64,000 bases of DNA from Pandoraea cepalis (GTDB lineage: Bacteria > Pseudomonadota > Gammaproteobacteria > Burkholderiales > Burkholderiaceae), in contig NZ_CABPSL010000017.1 in NCBI RefSeq assembly GCF_902459665.1, positions 62,001-126,000 of the forward strand, in the 5' to 3' direction. The notes beneath the pieces are model-generated. The model saw only the letters and a program-made list of their open reading frames with translations. It ran no database searches and was not told the origin of the DNA. Below are positions 23,606-32,540 of this stretch, in pieces. The position numbers and the translations under genes are program-made. How positions within the stretch are numbered: the first letter of the stretch is position 1; the number at the start of each line of letters is the position of its first letter.

Positions 23606-25411
23606 ATGAGCTATATCGCACCCGTCAAGGAAATGCTCTTTGTCATGCAGGAGCTGGCCGATCTCGAGCGCGTGGCGGCGCTTCCCGGCTTCGAGGACGC
23701 CGGGCCGGACTGCGCCCAGGCCGTGCTCGACGAGGCGGCCCGCTTCAACGCCAATGTCGTCGCGCCGCTGAATGTCGAGGGTGACGTCAACCCCAGTAGT
23801 TTCAAGGACGGCGTTGTCACCGCTACGCCGGGCTTCAAGGAAGCCTTTTCTCAGTTCGCGAACGGTGGCTGGCAGGGCGTTGTCCACCCGGCCGAGTATG
23901 GCGGTCAGGGACTGCCCAAACTGATCGCGACCGCCTGCATTGAAATGCTCAATGCCGCGAACCTGTCGCTGGCGTTGTGCCCGGTGCTGACCGACGGGGC
24001 CATCGAGGCGTTGCTCATTGCCGGCAGCCAGGCGCAGAAGGAACGCTACGTGCCGAAGCTCATTTCGGGTGAGTGGACCGGCACGATGAACCTGACGGAG
24101 CCGCAGGCAGGTTCGGACCTCGCGTTGGTTCGCACGCGTGCCGAACCGGTCGGCGACGGTAGCTACCATCTCTTCGGCACGAAGATCTTCATCTCGTGGG
24201 GCGAGCACGATATGGCCAGCAACATCGTGCATCTCGTACTCGCTCGCCTGCCCGGCGCCCCCGAGGGCGTAAAAGGCCTGTCGCTTTTCATCGTGCCGAA
24301 ATTCGTAGTCAACGAAGATGGCTCTCTGGGTGCCCGTAACGACGTGCATTGCGTGTCCATCGAGCACAAGCTGGGCATTAAGGCGAGTCCGACGGCGGTG
24401 CTCCAGTTCGGCGATCACGGCGGGGCCATCGGCTATTTGGTCGGGGAAGCCAACCGCGGCCTCGAATACATGTTCATCATGATGAATGCGGCACGTTTCG
24501 GTGTCGGTGTGCAGGGTATTGCCGTGGCCGACCGCGCTTATCAGCGGGCCGTGGCCTATGCGAAAGACCGTGTGCAAGGGCGCGCCGTAGACGGCTCGTC
24601 GAAGGCGCCGCTGAGCATCATCAAACACCCCGACGTGCGTCGGATGCTCGCTACCATGCGTGCGCTCACGGAGGGTGCCCGGGGGCTCGCCTACGTCGCG
24701 GCAGCGCACAGCGATATCGGTCACCGTCATACCGATGCGTCGGTGCGTGCCGACCATCAGGCCATCTACGAATACCTCGTGCCAGTGGTGAAGGGGTGGA
24801 GCACCGAGTTGGCAAACGACGTCGCCAGCCTTGGCGTGCAGGTGCATGGCGGCATGGGCTATATCGAGGAGACGGGGGCAGCGCAGCATCTTCGCGACGC
24901 GCGAATCCTTGCCATCTATGAAGGCACAACAGCGATCCAGGCCAACGATCTCGTCGGCCGGAAGACGTTGCGTGACGGCGGTGCTGTCGTCAAGGTGCTG
25001 ATCGCAAAAATCGACGAAACCCTCGCGGCATTGTGGGAGCACAAGTCGTACGAATCGAACGCCGCGTTCCAGGCGCTCCACAAGCGACTTGGGGCGGGGC
25101 GCGAATCGCTGGCGAACGTGGTCGACTACGTGCTCGCGCACGCCAAGGACGATCCCAACGCCGTATTTGCCGGCAGCGTGGCGTATCTGAAGCTGGCTGG
25201 CATCGTGCTATCCGGATGGCAGTTTGCCCGTGCGTTGCTCGTCGCCACGGACAAGCGCAACGACGATCCCTCGTTCCATGATGCCAAGATGGCAACCGCC
25301 CATTGCTTCGCGACCCAGGTCCTGCCGCTCGCGACTGCGCTGGAAGCCGCCATCGTTGGCGCCCACGACGGCAACGAAGGTGCGTTGGCGTTGACCGACG
25401 ACCAGTTCTGA
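23606..25411 (+). CDS. Acyl-CoA dehydrogenase (large, C-terminal extended type)
   Basis: The 601-residue flavoprotein belongs to the long acyl-CoA dehydrogenases that carry an extra C-terminal domain (as in DmdC/FadE-like enzymes). The N-terminal MSYIAPVKEMLFVMQELADL fits the family. The FAD-binding loop MNLTEPQAGSDLALV is near residue 155, with the GTKIFISWGEHD segment just after. AIYEGTTAIQANDLVGRK near residue 435 is the usual motif before the extra domain (about 450-600). It would introduce a 2,3-double bond into an acyl-CoA and hand electrons to ETF. The ETF-ubiquinone oxidoreductase gene starts 14 bases after its stop. ATG 23606 is chosen. Confidence 0.9.
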   Translation: MSYIAPVKEMLFVMQELADLERVAALPGFEDAGPDCAQAVLDEAARFNANVVAPLNVEGDVNPSSFKDGVVTATPGFKEAFSQFANGGWQGVVHPAEYGGQGLPKLIATACIEMLNAANLSLALCPVLTDGAIEALLIAGSQAQKERYVPKLISGEWTGTMNLTEPQAGSDLALVRTRAEPVGDGSYHLFGTKIFISWGEHDMASNIVHLVLARLPGAPEGVKGLSLFIVPKFVVNEDGSLGARNDVHCVSIEHKLGIKASPTAVLQFGDHGGAIGYLVGEANRGLEYMFIMMNAARFGVGVQGIAVADRAYQRAVAYAKDRVQGRAVDGSSKAPLSIIKHPDVRRMLATMRALTEGARGLAYVAAAHSDIGHRHTDASVRADHQAIYEYLVPVVKGWSTELANDVASLGVQVHGGMGYIEETGAAQHLRDARILAIYEGTTAIQANDLVGRKTLRDGGAVVKVLIAKIDETLAALWEHKSYESNAAFQALHKRLGAGRESLANVVDYVLAHAKDDPNAVFAGSVAYLKLAGIVLSGWQFARALLVATDKRNDDPSFHDAKMATAHCFATQVLPLATALEAAIVGAHDGNEGALALTDDQF

Positions 25412-25425
25412 CGCAGGGGTTGGAC

Positions 25426-27102
25426 ATGCTCAGCACAGCAAGCCCGATCGAACAGGCCGGCGCACGCGAGTCGATGGATTATGACGTCGTGATTGTCGGC
25501 GGCGGGCCGGCCGGATTGTCCGCGGCGATTCGCCTCAAGCAGTTGTCTGTCGAGAGCGGCGTCGAGTTGTCCGTGTGCGTTCTGGAGAAGGGCTCGGAGA
25601 TCGGGGCTCACATCCTCTCCGGCGCCGTCATGGACCCACGCGCCATGACCGAACTCATCCCCGACTGGAAAGGGAAAGGGGCTCCGCTATCGGTGGAGGT
25701 CACCGAGGACAAGTTCCTGTTTCTCATGCAAGCCGGTTCGAAGCGGGTGCCCGCCTGGGCACTTCCGGACAACTTCAGGAATCACGGCAACTATGTCGTT
25801 TCGCTGGCCAACGTGACGCGGTGGCTGGGGCAACAGGCAGAAGGACTCGGCGTCGAGATTTTCGCCGGCTTTGCGGCCGCCGAAGTGCTTTTCGACGACG
25901 ACGGGGCAGTCAAAGGCGTTGCGACCGGCAACCTGGGCATCGGCAAGGACGGCAAGCCGACGGAGAACTTCCAGCTCGGCATGGAGTTACACGCGAAATA
26001 CACGCTCTTCTGTGAGGGCGCACGTGGGCACCTGGGCCGTCAACTGAACGAGAAGTTCAAGCTGAGCGACAACGCGGATCCCCAGGTCTATGGCATCGGC
26101 ATCAAGGAAGTGTGGGAGATCGAACCGTCGAAGCATACGCCGGGCCTGGTCATGCACACGGCCGGCTGGCCACTCGAGAACGACACGTACGGCGGCTCGT
26201 TTCTCTACCACATGGACGATCGCCAGCTGGTAGTCGGCTTCGTCGTGGGCCTGGGATATTCGAATCCGTATCTGTCGCCATTCGAGGAGTTCCAGCGATA
26301 CAAGACGCATCCGGAAATCCGCAAGGTGCTCGAAGGCGGGAGACGCCTGTCCTACGGCGCGCGCGCGATGACGGCGGGCGGCCTGATGTCCTTGCCGAAG
26401 CTGGTGTTCTCCGGGGGCGCGCTCGTCGGTGACGACGCGGGCTTCCTGAACGCATCGCGTATCAAGGGATCGCATGCGGCGATCAAGTCGGGCATGTTGG
26501 CTGCCGAAGCGGCATTTGAGGCATTGCAGGCAGGGCGTGAAGGCGATGAGCTTACGGCCTATCCCGAGGCGTTCAAGCATTCCTGGCTGTACGCCGAGCT
26601 GCACCGCGCCCGAAATTTCAAGCAATGGATGAGCAAAGGTCTGTATCTGGGCACGCTGATGGTCGGCATCGAGCAAAAGGTGCTGCGCGGCAACGTCCCG
26701 TGGACGCTGCACCACCAGCATTCGGATCACGAGACGCTGAAACCGGCCTCGCAGAGCACGCCCATCGAATATCCGAAACCCGACGGCAAACTCACGTTCG
26801 ACAGATTGTCCTCGGTGTTCATCTCCAACACCCATCACGAAGAGAATCAGCCGGCGCATCTGACGCTGAAGGCCCCGGCGGTTGCGCTGAACGTGAATTG
26901 GCGGACTTATGCGGGGCCCGAATCACGCTACTGCCCTGCAGGCGTCTACGAGTATGTGAAGCAGGACAGTGGTGGCGAGCAGCTTGTCATCAACGCGCAG
27001 AACTGCCTCCATTGCAAAACATGCGACATCAAGGATCCAAGCCAGAACATCGTTTGGGTCGCACCTGAGGGGGGCGGCGGCCCCAACTATTCCAACATGT
27101 AA
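25426..27102 (+). CDS. Electron-transfer flavoprotein:ubiquinone oxidoreductase
   Basis: The 558-residue protein has an N-terminal FAD site (VVIVGGGPAGLSAAIRLKQ near residue 20), the FSGGALVGDDAGFLN segment near residue 325, and a C-terminal 4Fe-4S cluster domain with cysteines in CPAGVYEYV and in NCLHCKTCDIKDP near residue 530. It transfers electrons from reduced ETF to ubiquinone at the inner membrane. Its place in the operon after the acyl-CoA dehydrogenase couples that enzyme to respiration; no etfAB genes are in the window. Length and motifs are normal. Confidence 0.93.
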   Translation: MLSTASPIEQAGARESMDYDVVIVGGGPAGLSAAIRLKQLSVESGVELSVCVLEKGSEIGAHILSGAVMDPRAMTELIPDWKGKGAPLSVEVTEDKFLFLMQAGSKRVPAWALPDNFRNHGNYVVSLANVTRWLGQQAEGLGVEIFAGFAAAEVLFDDDGAVKGVATGNLGIGKDGKPTENFQLGMELHAKYTLFCEGARGHLGRQLNEKFKLSDNADPQVYGIGIKEVWEIEPSKHTPGLVMHTAGWPLENDTYGGSFLYHMDDRQLVVGFVVGLGYSNPYLSPFEEFQRYKTHPEIRKVLEGGRRLSYGARAMTAGGLMSLPKLVFSGGALVGDDAGFLNASRIKGSHAAIKSGMLAAEAAFEALQAGREGDELTAYPEAFKHSWLYAELHRARNFKQWMSKGLYLGTLMVGIEQKVLRGNVPWTLHHQHSDHETLKPASQSTPIEYPKPDGKLTFDRLSSVFISNTHHEENQPAHLTLKAPAVALNVNWRTYAGPESRYCPAGVYEYVKQDSGGEQLVINAQNCLHCKTCDIKDPSQNIVWVAPEGGGGPNYSNM

Positions 27103-27164
27103 TTGAACCCCGGGCGTGCTTCATGGCATGAGGCGCGTCCGGCGTCCATTTGGAGATACGAGAA

Positions 27165-28352
27165 ATGCAAAGAGAAGTCGTTGTCGTCGGTGGCGTTCGT
27201 ACGGCTATCGGCAAGTTCGGCGGTAGTCTGAAAGACCTCCCGCCGACCGAACTGGGTGCGATCGTGGTGCGAGAGGTACTCGCGCGGTCGAAAGTGGCGG
27301 GCGCCGACGTCGGCCACGTGGTGTTTGGCAACGTGATCGCCACAGAGCCGAGAGACCTGTATCTGGCGCGAGTCGCGGCGCTCGACGGTGGCATCTCGGA
27401 AGCGACGCCGGCCTTCAATGTCAACCGCCTCTGCGGGTCCGGGCTGCAGGCGGTCGTCTGCGCCGCGCAGTCTATTCTGCTGGGTGACGCCGACATCGCC
27501 ATCGGTGGCGGCGCCGAGAACATGAGCCGGGCGCCATACATTACGCCCGACACACGCTTCGGCGCTCGCATGGGCAACGCGCAACTGATCGACATGATGT
27601 TGGGCGCGTTGCACGATCCGTTCCAACGGGTGCACATGGGAGTAACCGCGGAGAACGTCGCGCGAAAGTACAGCATCACGCGCGAGCAGCAGGATGCCCT
27701 TGCGGTCGAATCGCACCGCCGCGCCTCGCGTGCCATCGCCGAGGGCCGCTTCAAGGAGCAGATTGTTCCGGTGACTCGACGCGTGAGAGGCAAGGAGGTC
27801 GTATTCGATACCGATGAGCACGTGCGCCAGGACGTCGAACAGCCCGAGCTTGCGGAGCTGCGCCCGATATTCCAGAAGGAAAACGGGACGGTGACGGCTG
27901 GCAACGCGTCCGGCATCAATGACGCCGCTGCGGCCGTCCTGTTGATGGAGCGCAAGACGGCGCAGGCGCGAGGTTTGAAGCCGCTGGCGCGCCTGGTGTC
28001 CTACGCGCATGCCGGCGTCGACCCGCTCTATATGGGCATCGGCCCCGTACCCGCGACGCGCATCGCGCTCGAGCGTGCGGGACTCACCGTAGGCGATCTC
28101 GACGTGATCGAATCCAACGAGGCCTTTGCTGCACAGGCCTGCGCAGTCGCACAGGAGCTTGGATTCGACCCGGTAAAAGTGAATCCGAACGGCTCGGGCA
28201 TCTCTCTGGGCCATCCCATCGGCGCGACAGGTGCTCTGATTACCGTCAAGGCGCTGCATGAACTCAGGCGCGTGAGCGGACGCTATGCACTCGTCACGAT
28301 GTGTATTGGCGGCGGCCAGGGTATCGCCGCAATCTTTGAGAATCTTCAATGA
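27165..28352 (+). CDS. Acetyl-CoA acyltransferase (thiolase)
   Basis: The 395-residue thiolase cleaves 3-oxoacyl-CoA with CoA. The nucleophilic cysteine is in NRLCGSGLQAVVCAAQ near residue 90, the histidine in NPNGSGISLGHPIGATGA near residue 350 and the second cysteine in TMCIGGGQGIAA near residue 381; NEAFAAQACA is also present. ATG 27165 is preferred to an in-frame TTG at 27150, because GGAG lies at a good distance and MQREVVVVGGVRTAIGKFGG is the family start. It follows ETF-QO by 62 bases and precedes the hydroxyacyl-CoA dehydrogenase by 40, so one transcript is likely. Confidence 0.93.
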   Translation: MQREVVVVGGVRTAIGKFGGSLKDLPPTELGAIVVREVLARSKVAGADVGHVVFGNVIATEPRDLYLARVAALDGGISEATPAFNVNRLCGSGLQAVVCAAQSILLGDADIAIGGGAENMSRAPYITPDTRFGARMGNAQLIDMMLGALHDPFQRVHMGVTAENVARKYSITREQQDALAVESHRRASRAIAEGRFKEQIVPVTRRVRGKEVVFDTDEHVRQDVEQPELAELRPIFQKENGTVTAGNASGINDAAAAVLLMERKTAQARGLKPLARLVSYAHAGVDPLYMGIGPVPATRIALERAGLTVGDLDVIESNEAFAAQACAVAQELGFDPVKVNPNGSGISLGHPIGATGALITVKALHELRRVSGRYALVTMCIGGGQGIAAIFENLQ

Positions 28353-28392
28353 GTTGCGCACGATGCAGCAACGCTAGCCACTGAGAGCCATA

Positions 28393-29244
28393 ATGGAAAT
28401 TGGGACGATAGGAATTATCGGCGCGGGGACGATGGGCAATGGCATCGCGCAGACCGCCGCTACCGCCGGATTGAATGTCATCGTGATCGATGTTGCCGAG
28501 TCGGCCCTGACGAACGGGCTCGCACGGCTGGAAAGCAATCTCGATCGGCTTGTTGCGAAAGACAAACTCGACTCGGAAGCACGAGGCGCTGCGCTTGCGC
28601 GAGTCAGGTTCTCGACGGATTATCAGCCACTGTCGGATGCCGATCTCGTCATCGAAGCCGCAACGGAAAGTGTCGCCCTCAAGCACCGAATTCTGGGGCA
28701 GATCGAATCGGTGGCGCGTCCCGGCGCCATCATTGCGACGAACACCTCGTCTATCTCGGTCACGGCGTTGGCGGCGGGTCTGGGCGACGCTTCGCGTTTC
28801 ATCGGAATGCATTTCTTCAACCCGGCTCCGCTGATGCCGCTCGTCGAGATCATTCGCGGGTTGCAGACGAGCGACGCCACCGCCGATGCGATTAGCGAGT
28901 TGACAAAGCGTCTGGGAAAGACGCCAATTGTCGTCAGGAACTCCCCCGGGTTCGTGGTGAACCGTATCCTTGTGCCGATGATCAACGAGGCCTTCTTCGT
29001 CCTTGCCGAAGGCATTGCGAGCGCCGATGAGATCGACGCGGGAATGAAGCTTGGCGCGAATCAGCCGATCGGCCCGCTCGCGCTCGCGGATCTGGTCGGA
29101 CTCGACGTCTGCCTGTCCGTCATGGAAGTGTTTCTGAACGATTTCGGAGACCCGAAGTATCGGCCGGCCCCGCTGCTGCGCGAGTTCGTGGCGGCGGGAC
29201 GGCTCGGGCGCAAAACAGGCCAGGGTGTCTATCGTTACGACTGA
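28393..29244 (+). CDS. 3-hydroxyacyl-CoA (3-hydroxybutyryl-CoA) dehydrogenase
   Basis: The 283-residue NAD-dependent enzyme starts with the Rossmann motif IGIIGAGTMGNGIAQTAA and has the ESVALKHRILGQIE and TNTSSISVTALA segments. The catalytic histidine is in GMHFFNPAPLMPLVEII near residue 138. The C-terminal domain shows NSPGFVVNRILVPMINEAFF and DAGMKLGANQPIGPLALADLVGLD. It would oxidise 3-hydroxyacyl-CoA to 3-oxoacyl-CoA, feeding the thiolase upstream. It resembles short-chain Hbd/PaaH-like proteins rather than multifunctional FadB. A terminator-like hairpin follows. Confidence 0.93.
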   Translation: MEIGTIGIIGAGTMGNGIAQTAATAGLNVIVIDVAESALTNGLARLESNLDRLVAKDKLDSEARGAALARVRFSTDYQPLSDADLVIEAATESVALKHRILGQIESVARPGAIIATNTSSISVTALAAGLGDASRFIGMHFFNPAPLMPLVEIIRGLQTSDATADAISELTKRLGKTPIVVRNSPGFVVNRILVPMINEAFFVLAEGIASADEIDAGMKLGANQPIGPLALADLVGLDVCLSVMEVFLNDFGDPKYRPAPLLREFVAAGRLGRKTGQGVYRYD

Positions 29245-29246
29245 GT

Positions 29247-29279
29247 ATCGAACGGGCACCGGGAGGATGCCCGTTCGAT
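29247..29279 (+). terminator. Hairpin after the 3-hydroxyacyl-CoA dehydrogenase gene
   Basis: Perfect 12-base arms ATCGAACGGGCA/TGCCCGTTCGAT enclose 9 bases, 3 bases after the stop. No T run follows, so it may act as an attenuator or RNA-stabilising stem rather than a full terminator. Confidence 0.55.
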
Positions 29280-29387
29280 GGCAGGTCTGACGCCCTTGCC
29301 CGATGGGCAGCCAGGCGCGAATCGATCATCGCTGACTGGCCCGGCTGGGACGAGATGGGATAAAACCAACATCAGATTCAGGAGACA

Positions 29388-31037
29388 ATGATGCAGGACG
29401 AGTTGACGAACACGACCCCCTCGGCATACGCCTATCCCTTGCTTATCAAGCAGCTTTTGCATACCCCGCTGGCTCACGCCCCGGAGCAGGAGATTGTTTA
29501 CCGGGGGCAACATCGAATGACGTACCGGACGATGAACGAGCGAATCTCCAGACTCGCCAACGCCCTTGCCAAGCTTGGCGTGCGGCATGGCAGTACCGTC
29601 GGCGTCATGGACTGGGACAGCCATCGCTATCTGGAATGTTATTTCGCTATCCCGATGATGGGAGCGGTGTTGCAGACGGTCAATGTACGATTGTCCAACG
29701 CGGAAATCGCGTTCACGATCAATCACGCCGGCGCCGAAGTGCTTCTGGTCCATACCGATTTCCTGCCGGTGATCGATGCGATCAAAGATCAATTGAAATC
29801 CGTCCACACCTTCGTTCTCATCGACGAAGACGACGACGCCCTCACGACACACACGATTCCGTTCACGACGGAGTACGAGCGCATGCTCGCGGTGAGCGAT
29901 ACGCATTATTCGTTCCCGGATTTCGACGAAAACACGCGCGCCACCACGTTCTACACGACCGGAACCACGGGGCAACCCAAGGGTGTTTTTTTTTCTCATC
30001 GGCAACTGGTACTTCACACGATCAGCGTGATGGCCGGGTTGGCGAGTCCGGTCTCGGGGCAACGGCTGCATCGAGGCGATGTGTACATGCCGATCACCCC
30101 CATGTTCCATGTTCACGCGTGGGGCATGCCCTACGTCGCAACGGTCATGGGGCTGAAGCAGGTCTACCCGGGGCGCTATGCCCCCGACCGGCTGGTGGGG
30201 CTCATCCGTGACGAGGGCGTGACTTTTTCGCACTGTGTCGGCACGATTCTGCACATGCTGTTGAACTGCCCCGAAGCGAAGACGGCCGACTTCAGCCGCT
30301 GGAAAGTCATCGTTGGCGGGAGTGCGCTGACACAAGGCCTGGCGAGCGCCGCTTTCGCACGTGGCATCGATGTCTTTACGGGCTACGGCATGTCTGAGAC
30401 CGGTCCGATCCTCACGCTGGCGCAGATCAAGCCCGACCTTGGCCCACTCGATGCGACCGAGGAGATACGCCTGCGCTGCAAAACCGGTCTTCCCGTTCCT
30501 CTGGTCGATCTGCGGATTGTCGATGACGCGATGGCAGACGTTCCACACGATGGCAAAGCCTTCGGCGAAGTGGTTGTGCGCGCGCCATGGCTGACGCAAA
30601 GTTACCTTCGCAATCCGGAAGCCTCGGAGCAGCTATGGGAGGGCGGGTATCTGCATACCCAGGATATCGCCAGCATCGACCCGGCGGGCTACCTGCAGAT
30701 TACCGATCGACTGAAGGACGTGATCAAGTCAGGCGGTGAATGGGTGTCGTCGCTCGAAATCGAGAACCTGATCTCTCGTCACCCTGCGGTCTCCGAAGTG
30801 GCGGTGTTCGGCGTCAAGGACGAGAAGTGGGGCGAGCGGCCGGTCGCGCTGGTCGTACTGAAGGCGGACGCGGGCTCCGTCGACGACGAAGAGATCAGGC
30901 GCCATCTGCTTGCGATTGCCGCGACTGGGGAAATTTCAAAATACGCGGTGCCACAAATCGTCAGGTTCGTCGACTCGCTGCAAAGGACCAGTGTCGGCAA
31001 GTTGAACAAGAAGGCGATGCGCGAACAGTTTGTCTGA
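29388..31037 (+). CDS. Fatty-acid/carboxylate--CoA ligase (AMP-forming), with T9 tract
   Basis: The 549-residue ANL ligase starts at ATG 29388 (a second ATG follows at once) with AGGAGA just upstream. It has the phosphate loop TTGTTGQPKGVFFSHRQL near residue 188, YGMSETGPI near residue 330, LHTQDIASIDPAGYLQITDR near residue 425 and the catalytic lysine in TSVGKLNKKAMRE near residue 540. It appears to be a second, distinct activating enzyme for the catabolic block. A run of nine T residues at 29986-29994 encodes Val-Phe-Phe-Ser inside the phosphate loop region. Substrate unknown. Confidence 0.88.
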   Translation: MMQDELTNTTPSAYAYPLLIKQLLHTPLAHAPEQEIVYRGQHRMTYRTMNERISRLANALAKLGVRHGSTVGVMDWDSHRYLECYFAIPMMGAVLQTVNVRLSNAEIAFTINHAGAEVLLVHTDFLPVIDAIKDQLKSVHTFVLIDEDDDALTTHTIPFTTEYERMLAVSDTHYSFPDFDENTRATTFYTTGTTGQPKGVFFSHRQLVLHTISVMAGLASPVSGQRLHRGDVYMPITPMFHVHAWGMPYVATVMGLKQVYPGRYAPDRLVGLIRDEGVTFSHCVGTILHMLLNCPEAKTADFSRWKVIVGGSALTQGLASAAFARGIDVFTGYGMSETGPILTLAQIKPDLGPLDATEEIRLRCKTGLPVPLVDLRIVDDAMADVPHDGKAFGEVVVRAPWLTQSYLRNPEASEQLWEGGYLHTQDIASIDPAGYLQITDRLKDVIKSGGEWVSSLEIENLISRHPAVSEVAVFGVKDEKWGERPVALVVLKADAGSVDDEEIRRHLLAIAATGEISKYAVPQIVRFVDSLQRTSVGKLNKKAMREQFV

Positions 31038-31146
31038 CCGATTTCCGTGGGGCGAACGCCGGCCGCTCTCTGTACAGCGCTTTTTTATCTCGGATTCAAC
31101 CAGTGTTTCGGACAAAAATGCGACAACGGTAAAGAACTATCTCCCT

Positions 31147-31167
31147 GATCTGCCCGACTATTTCGGG
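31147..31167 (+). repeat. 21-bp sequence related to 16601-16621 (right flank of catabolic block)
   Basis: Nineteen of 21 bases match the copy beside tRNA-Ser, in the same orientation. It lies immediately before the truncated SDR gene, so it probably marks the junction where that gene lost its 5' part. Confidence 0.5.
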
Positions 31168-31189
31168 CTGGTCTGAATGTTAGTTTTCC

Positions 31190-31471
31190 TGCGCCTTGAT
31201 TGAGCCCGGCTTTACCGACACACCGATGCCCCGTACCGTGCCGACCGACCAATACGCTGCCGCCGCGGTGCTGGAACCTTCGGGTGCGGCGGCATCCCTG
31301 GCGGATATCGCGCGGGCAATCGTCTTCTTCTGCGACCCCGGAACGCGTTTCATTATGGGGCAGACGTACTTTGCCGATGGCGGCAAATCGCTCGGCTCGG
31401 GTCTCCGGCAATCCGTCGCGGCGCTCGGATCCGCTTACCTCGGCATCTCACCCAAGCACGCACGGCGCTGA
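31190..31471 (+). pseudogene. 3' remnant of a short-chain dehydrogenase/reductase
   Basis: Only the last 90 or so codons remain. The residues IEPGFTDTPMPRTVP, then SLADIARAIVFFCDPGTRFIMGQTY and FADGGKSLG are the C-terminal part of an SDR, the end that follows the substrate loop. A TAG lies in frame at 31181 and no Rossmann or YxxxK segment is found upstream. The head is missing, probably removed by a mobile-element event at the 31147 junction. It is not expected to make an active enzyme. Confidence 0.8.
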
Positions 31472-31496
31472 AGACTGATTCTCACCGATCCGCGAA

Positions 31497-31533
31497 GCTT
31501 CCCTGTCATGCGATGACCCTATGACAGGGAAGC
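31497..31533. terminator. Hairpin between the SDR remnant and mhpC
   Basis: Perfect 13-base arms GCTTCCCTGTCAT/ATGACAGGGAAGC with an 11-base loop. It lies 18 bases beyond the mhpC stop on the minus strand and could end the mhp transcript, but no T run follows on either strand. Confidence 0.55.
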
Positions 31534-31550
31534 CGATGGGCGATATTCTT

Positions 31551-32429
31551 CTAGTGCGCCAGAAAGTCGATGACCATGCGATTGAATGCGTCCGCGTGCT
31601 CCCACTGCACCCAGTGTCCGCAGCGGTTGAACACGTGCAATTGGGCATTCGGCAAGCCGGCCAGCAGTCGCAGGCCGACGTCCATTGGCACAAACCGGTC
31701 GTCACGCCCCCAGACGATCAGCGTCGGCGCCGCGACCTCGCCCAATCGTGCGCCATAGTCCGTGAACTGTTTCGGATTCGCGGCAAGACTCTTCACGAAA
31801 TTCTCGAGGTGGTCGCGATTCGCGAGCATGTTGTCGAGCCGGGCCTGCATCAGATCCTCGGTGATCGAACTCGCGTCGAAGACGAACACGTTCATCATGC
31901 GCTTCAGGTTCTCGATGGTCGGATCCTTGTACAGACCATTGAGCAGTTTGATGCCTTCCGTCGGCATGGCCACGAATTGGCTCGGCCCGCCGGTGCCGCC
32001 GCCCATCAGGATCAGCTTGCCGACACGCGCGGGATTCGACAGGGCGAACGCCACGGTACTGTGTCCCCCCATCGAATTGCCGATGATGTGCACGCGCTCG
32101 ATGTCGAGCGCATCGAGCACGGCCTTGAGCACGCGTGCGTTCAATTCGGAACGCGATCCGGTGTTGACGACCGGATCGCTTTTTCCCCAACCGGGGCAAT
32201 CGACCAGCAGCACGCGGTAGCCGGCGTCGACCATCGGCTCGACGTTGCGGTTGAAATTGGCCCAGCCGGTCGCGCCCGGTCCGGACCCATGCAGCATCAC
32301 CACCGTTTCGGCGCCACTGCCGGTATCGTTGTAGTGAATGCGATATTCTGTGTCCGCGTCGCGGATCGTCACGAAACGGCTCGTGGACGCTTCCGTGAGC
32401 GCCATGTCGGCCGATTGCATTGTCGTCAT
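31551..32429 (-). CDS. mhpC: 2-hydroxy-6-oxonona-2,4-dienedioate hydrolase (MhpC-like)
   Basis: The 292-residue alpha/beta hydrolase cleaves the meta ring-fission product. The nucleophile lies in [14 protein letters not shown] near residue 112, preceded by the oxyanion [10 protein letters not shown]. The acid is in [10 protein letters not shown] near residue 238 and the histidine in [15 protein letters not shown] near residue 267. These fit MhpC/BphD. Start ATG 32429 has GGAGT upstream; the longer frame to 32516 lacks family resemblance. In the mhp pathway it gives 2-hydroxypenta-2,4-dienoate and succinate. It is last in the transcript that begins with the MFS gene. Confidence 0.9.
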   Translation of the reverse strand: MTTMQSADMALTEASTSRFVTIRDADTEYRIHYNDTGSGAETVVMLHGSGPGATGWANFNRNVEPMVDAGYRVLLVDCPGWGKSDPVVNTGSRSELNARVLKAVLDALDIERVHIIGNSMGGHSTVAFALSNPARVGKLILMGGGTGGPSQFVAMPTEGIKLLNGLYKDPTIENLKRMMNVFVFDASSITEDLMQARLDNMLANRDHLENFVKSLAANPKQFTDYGARLGEVAAPTLIVWGRDDRFVPMDVGLRLLAGLPNAQLHVFNRCGHWVQWEHADAFNRMVIDFLAH

Positions 32430-32540
32430 AATGACTCCCTCTACGAATAGTGAATCGTTGAGGACGGCGCGCCTCGTCATGAAACACGCCACCCTCCCAA
32501 AGACTTTCTCAAGCACTCGACGACGCTCGGCGCCGGCCGG

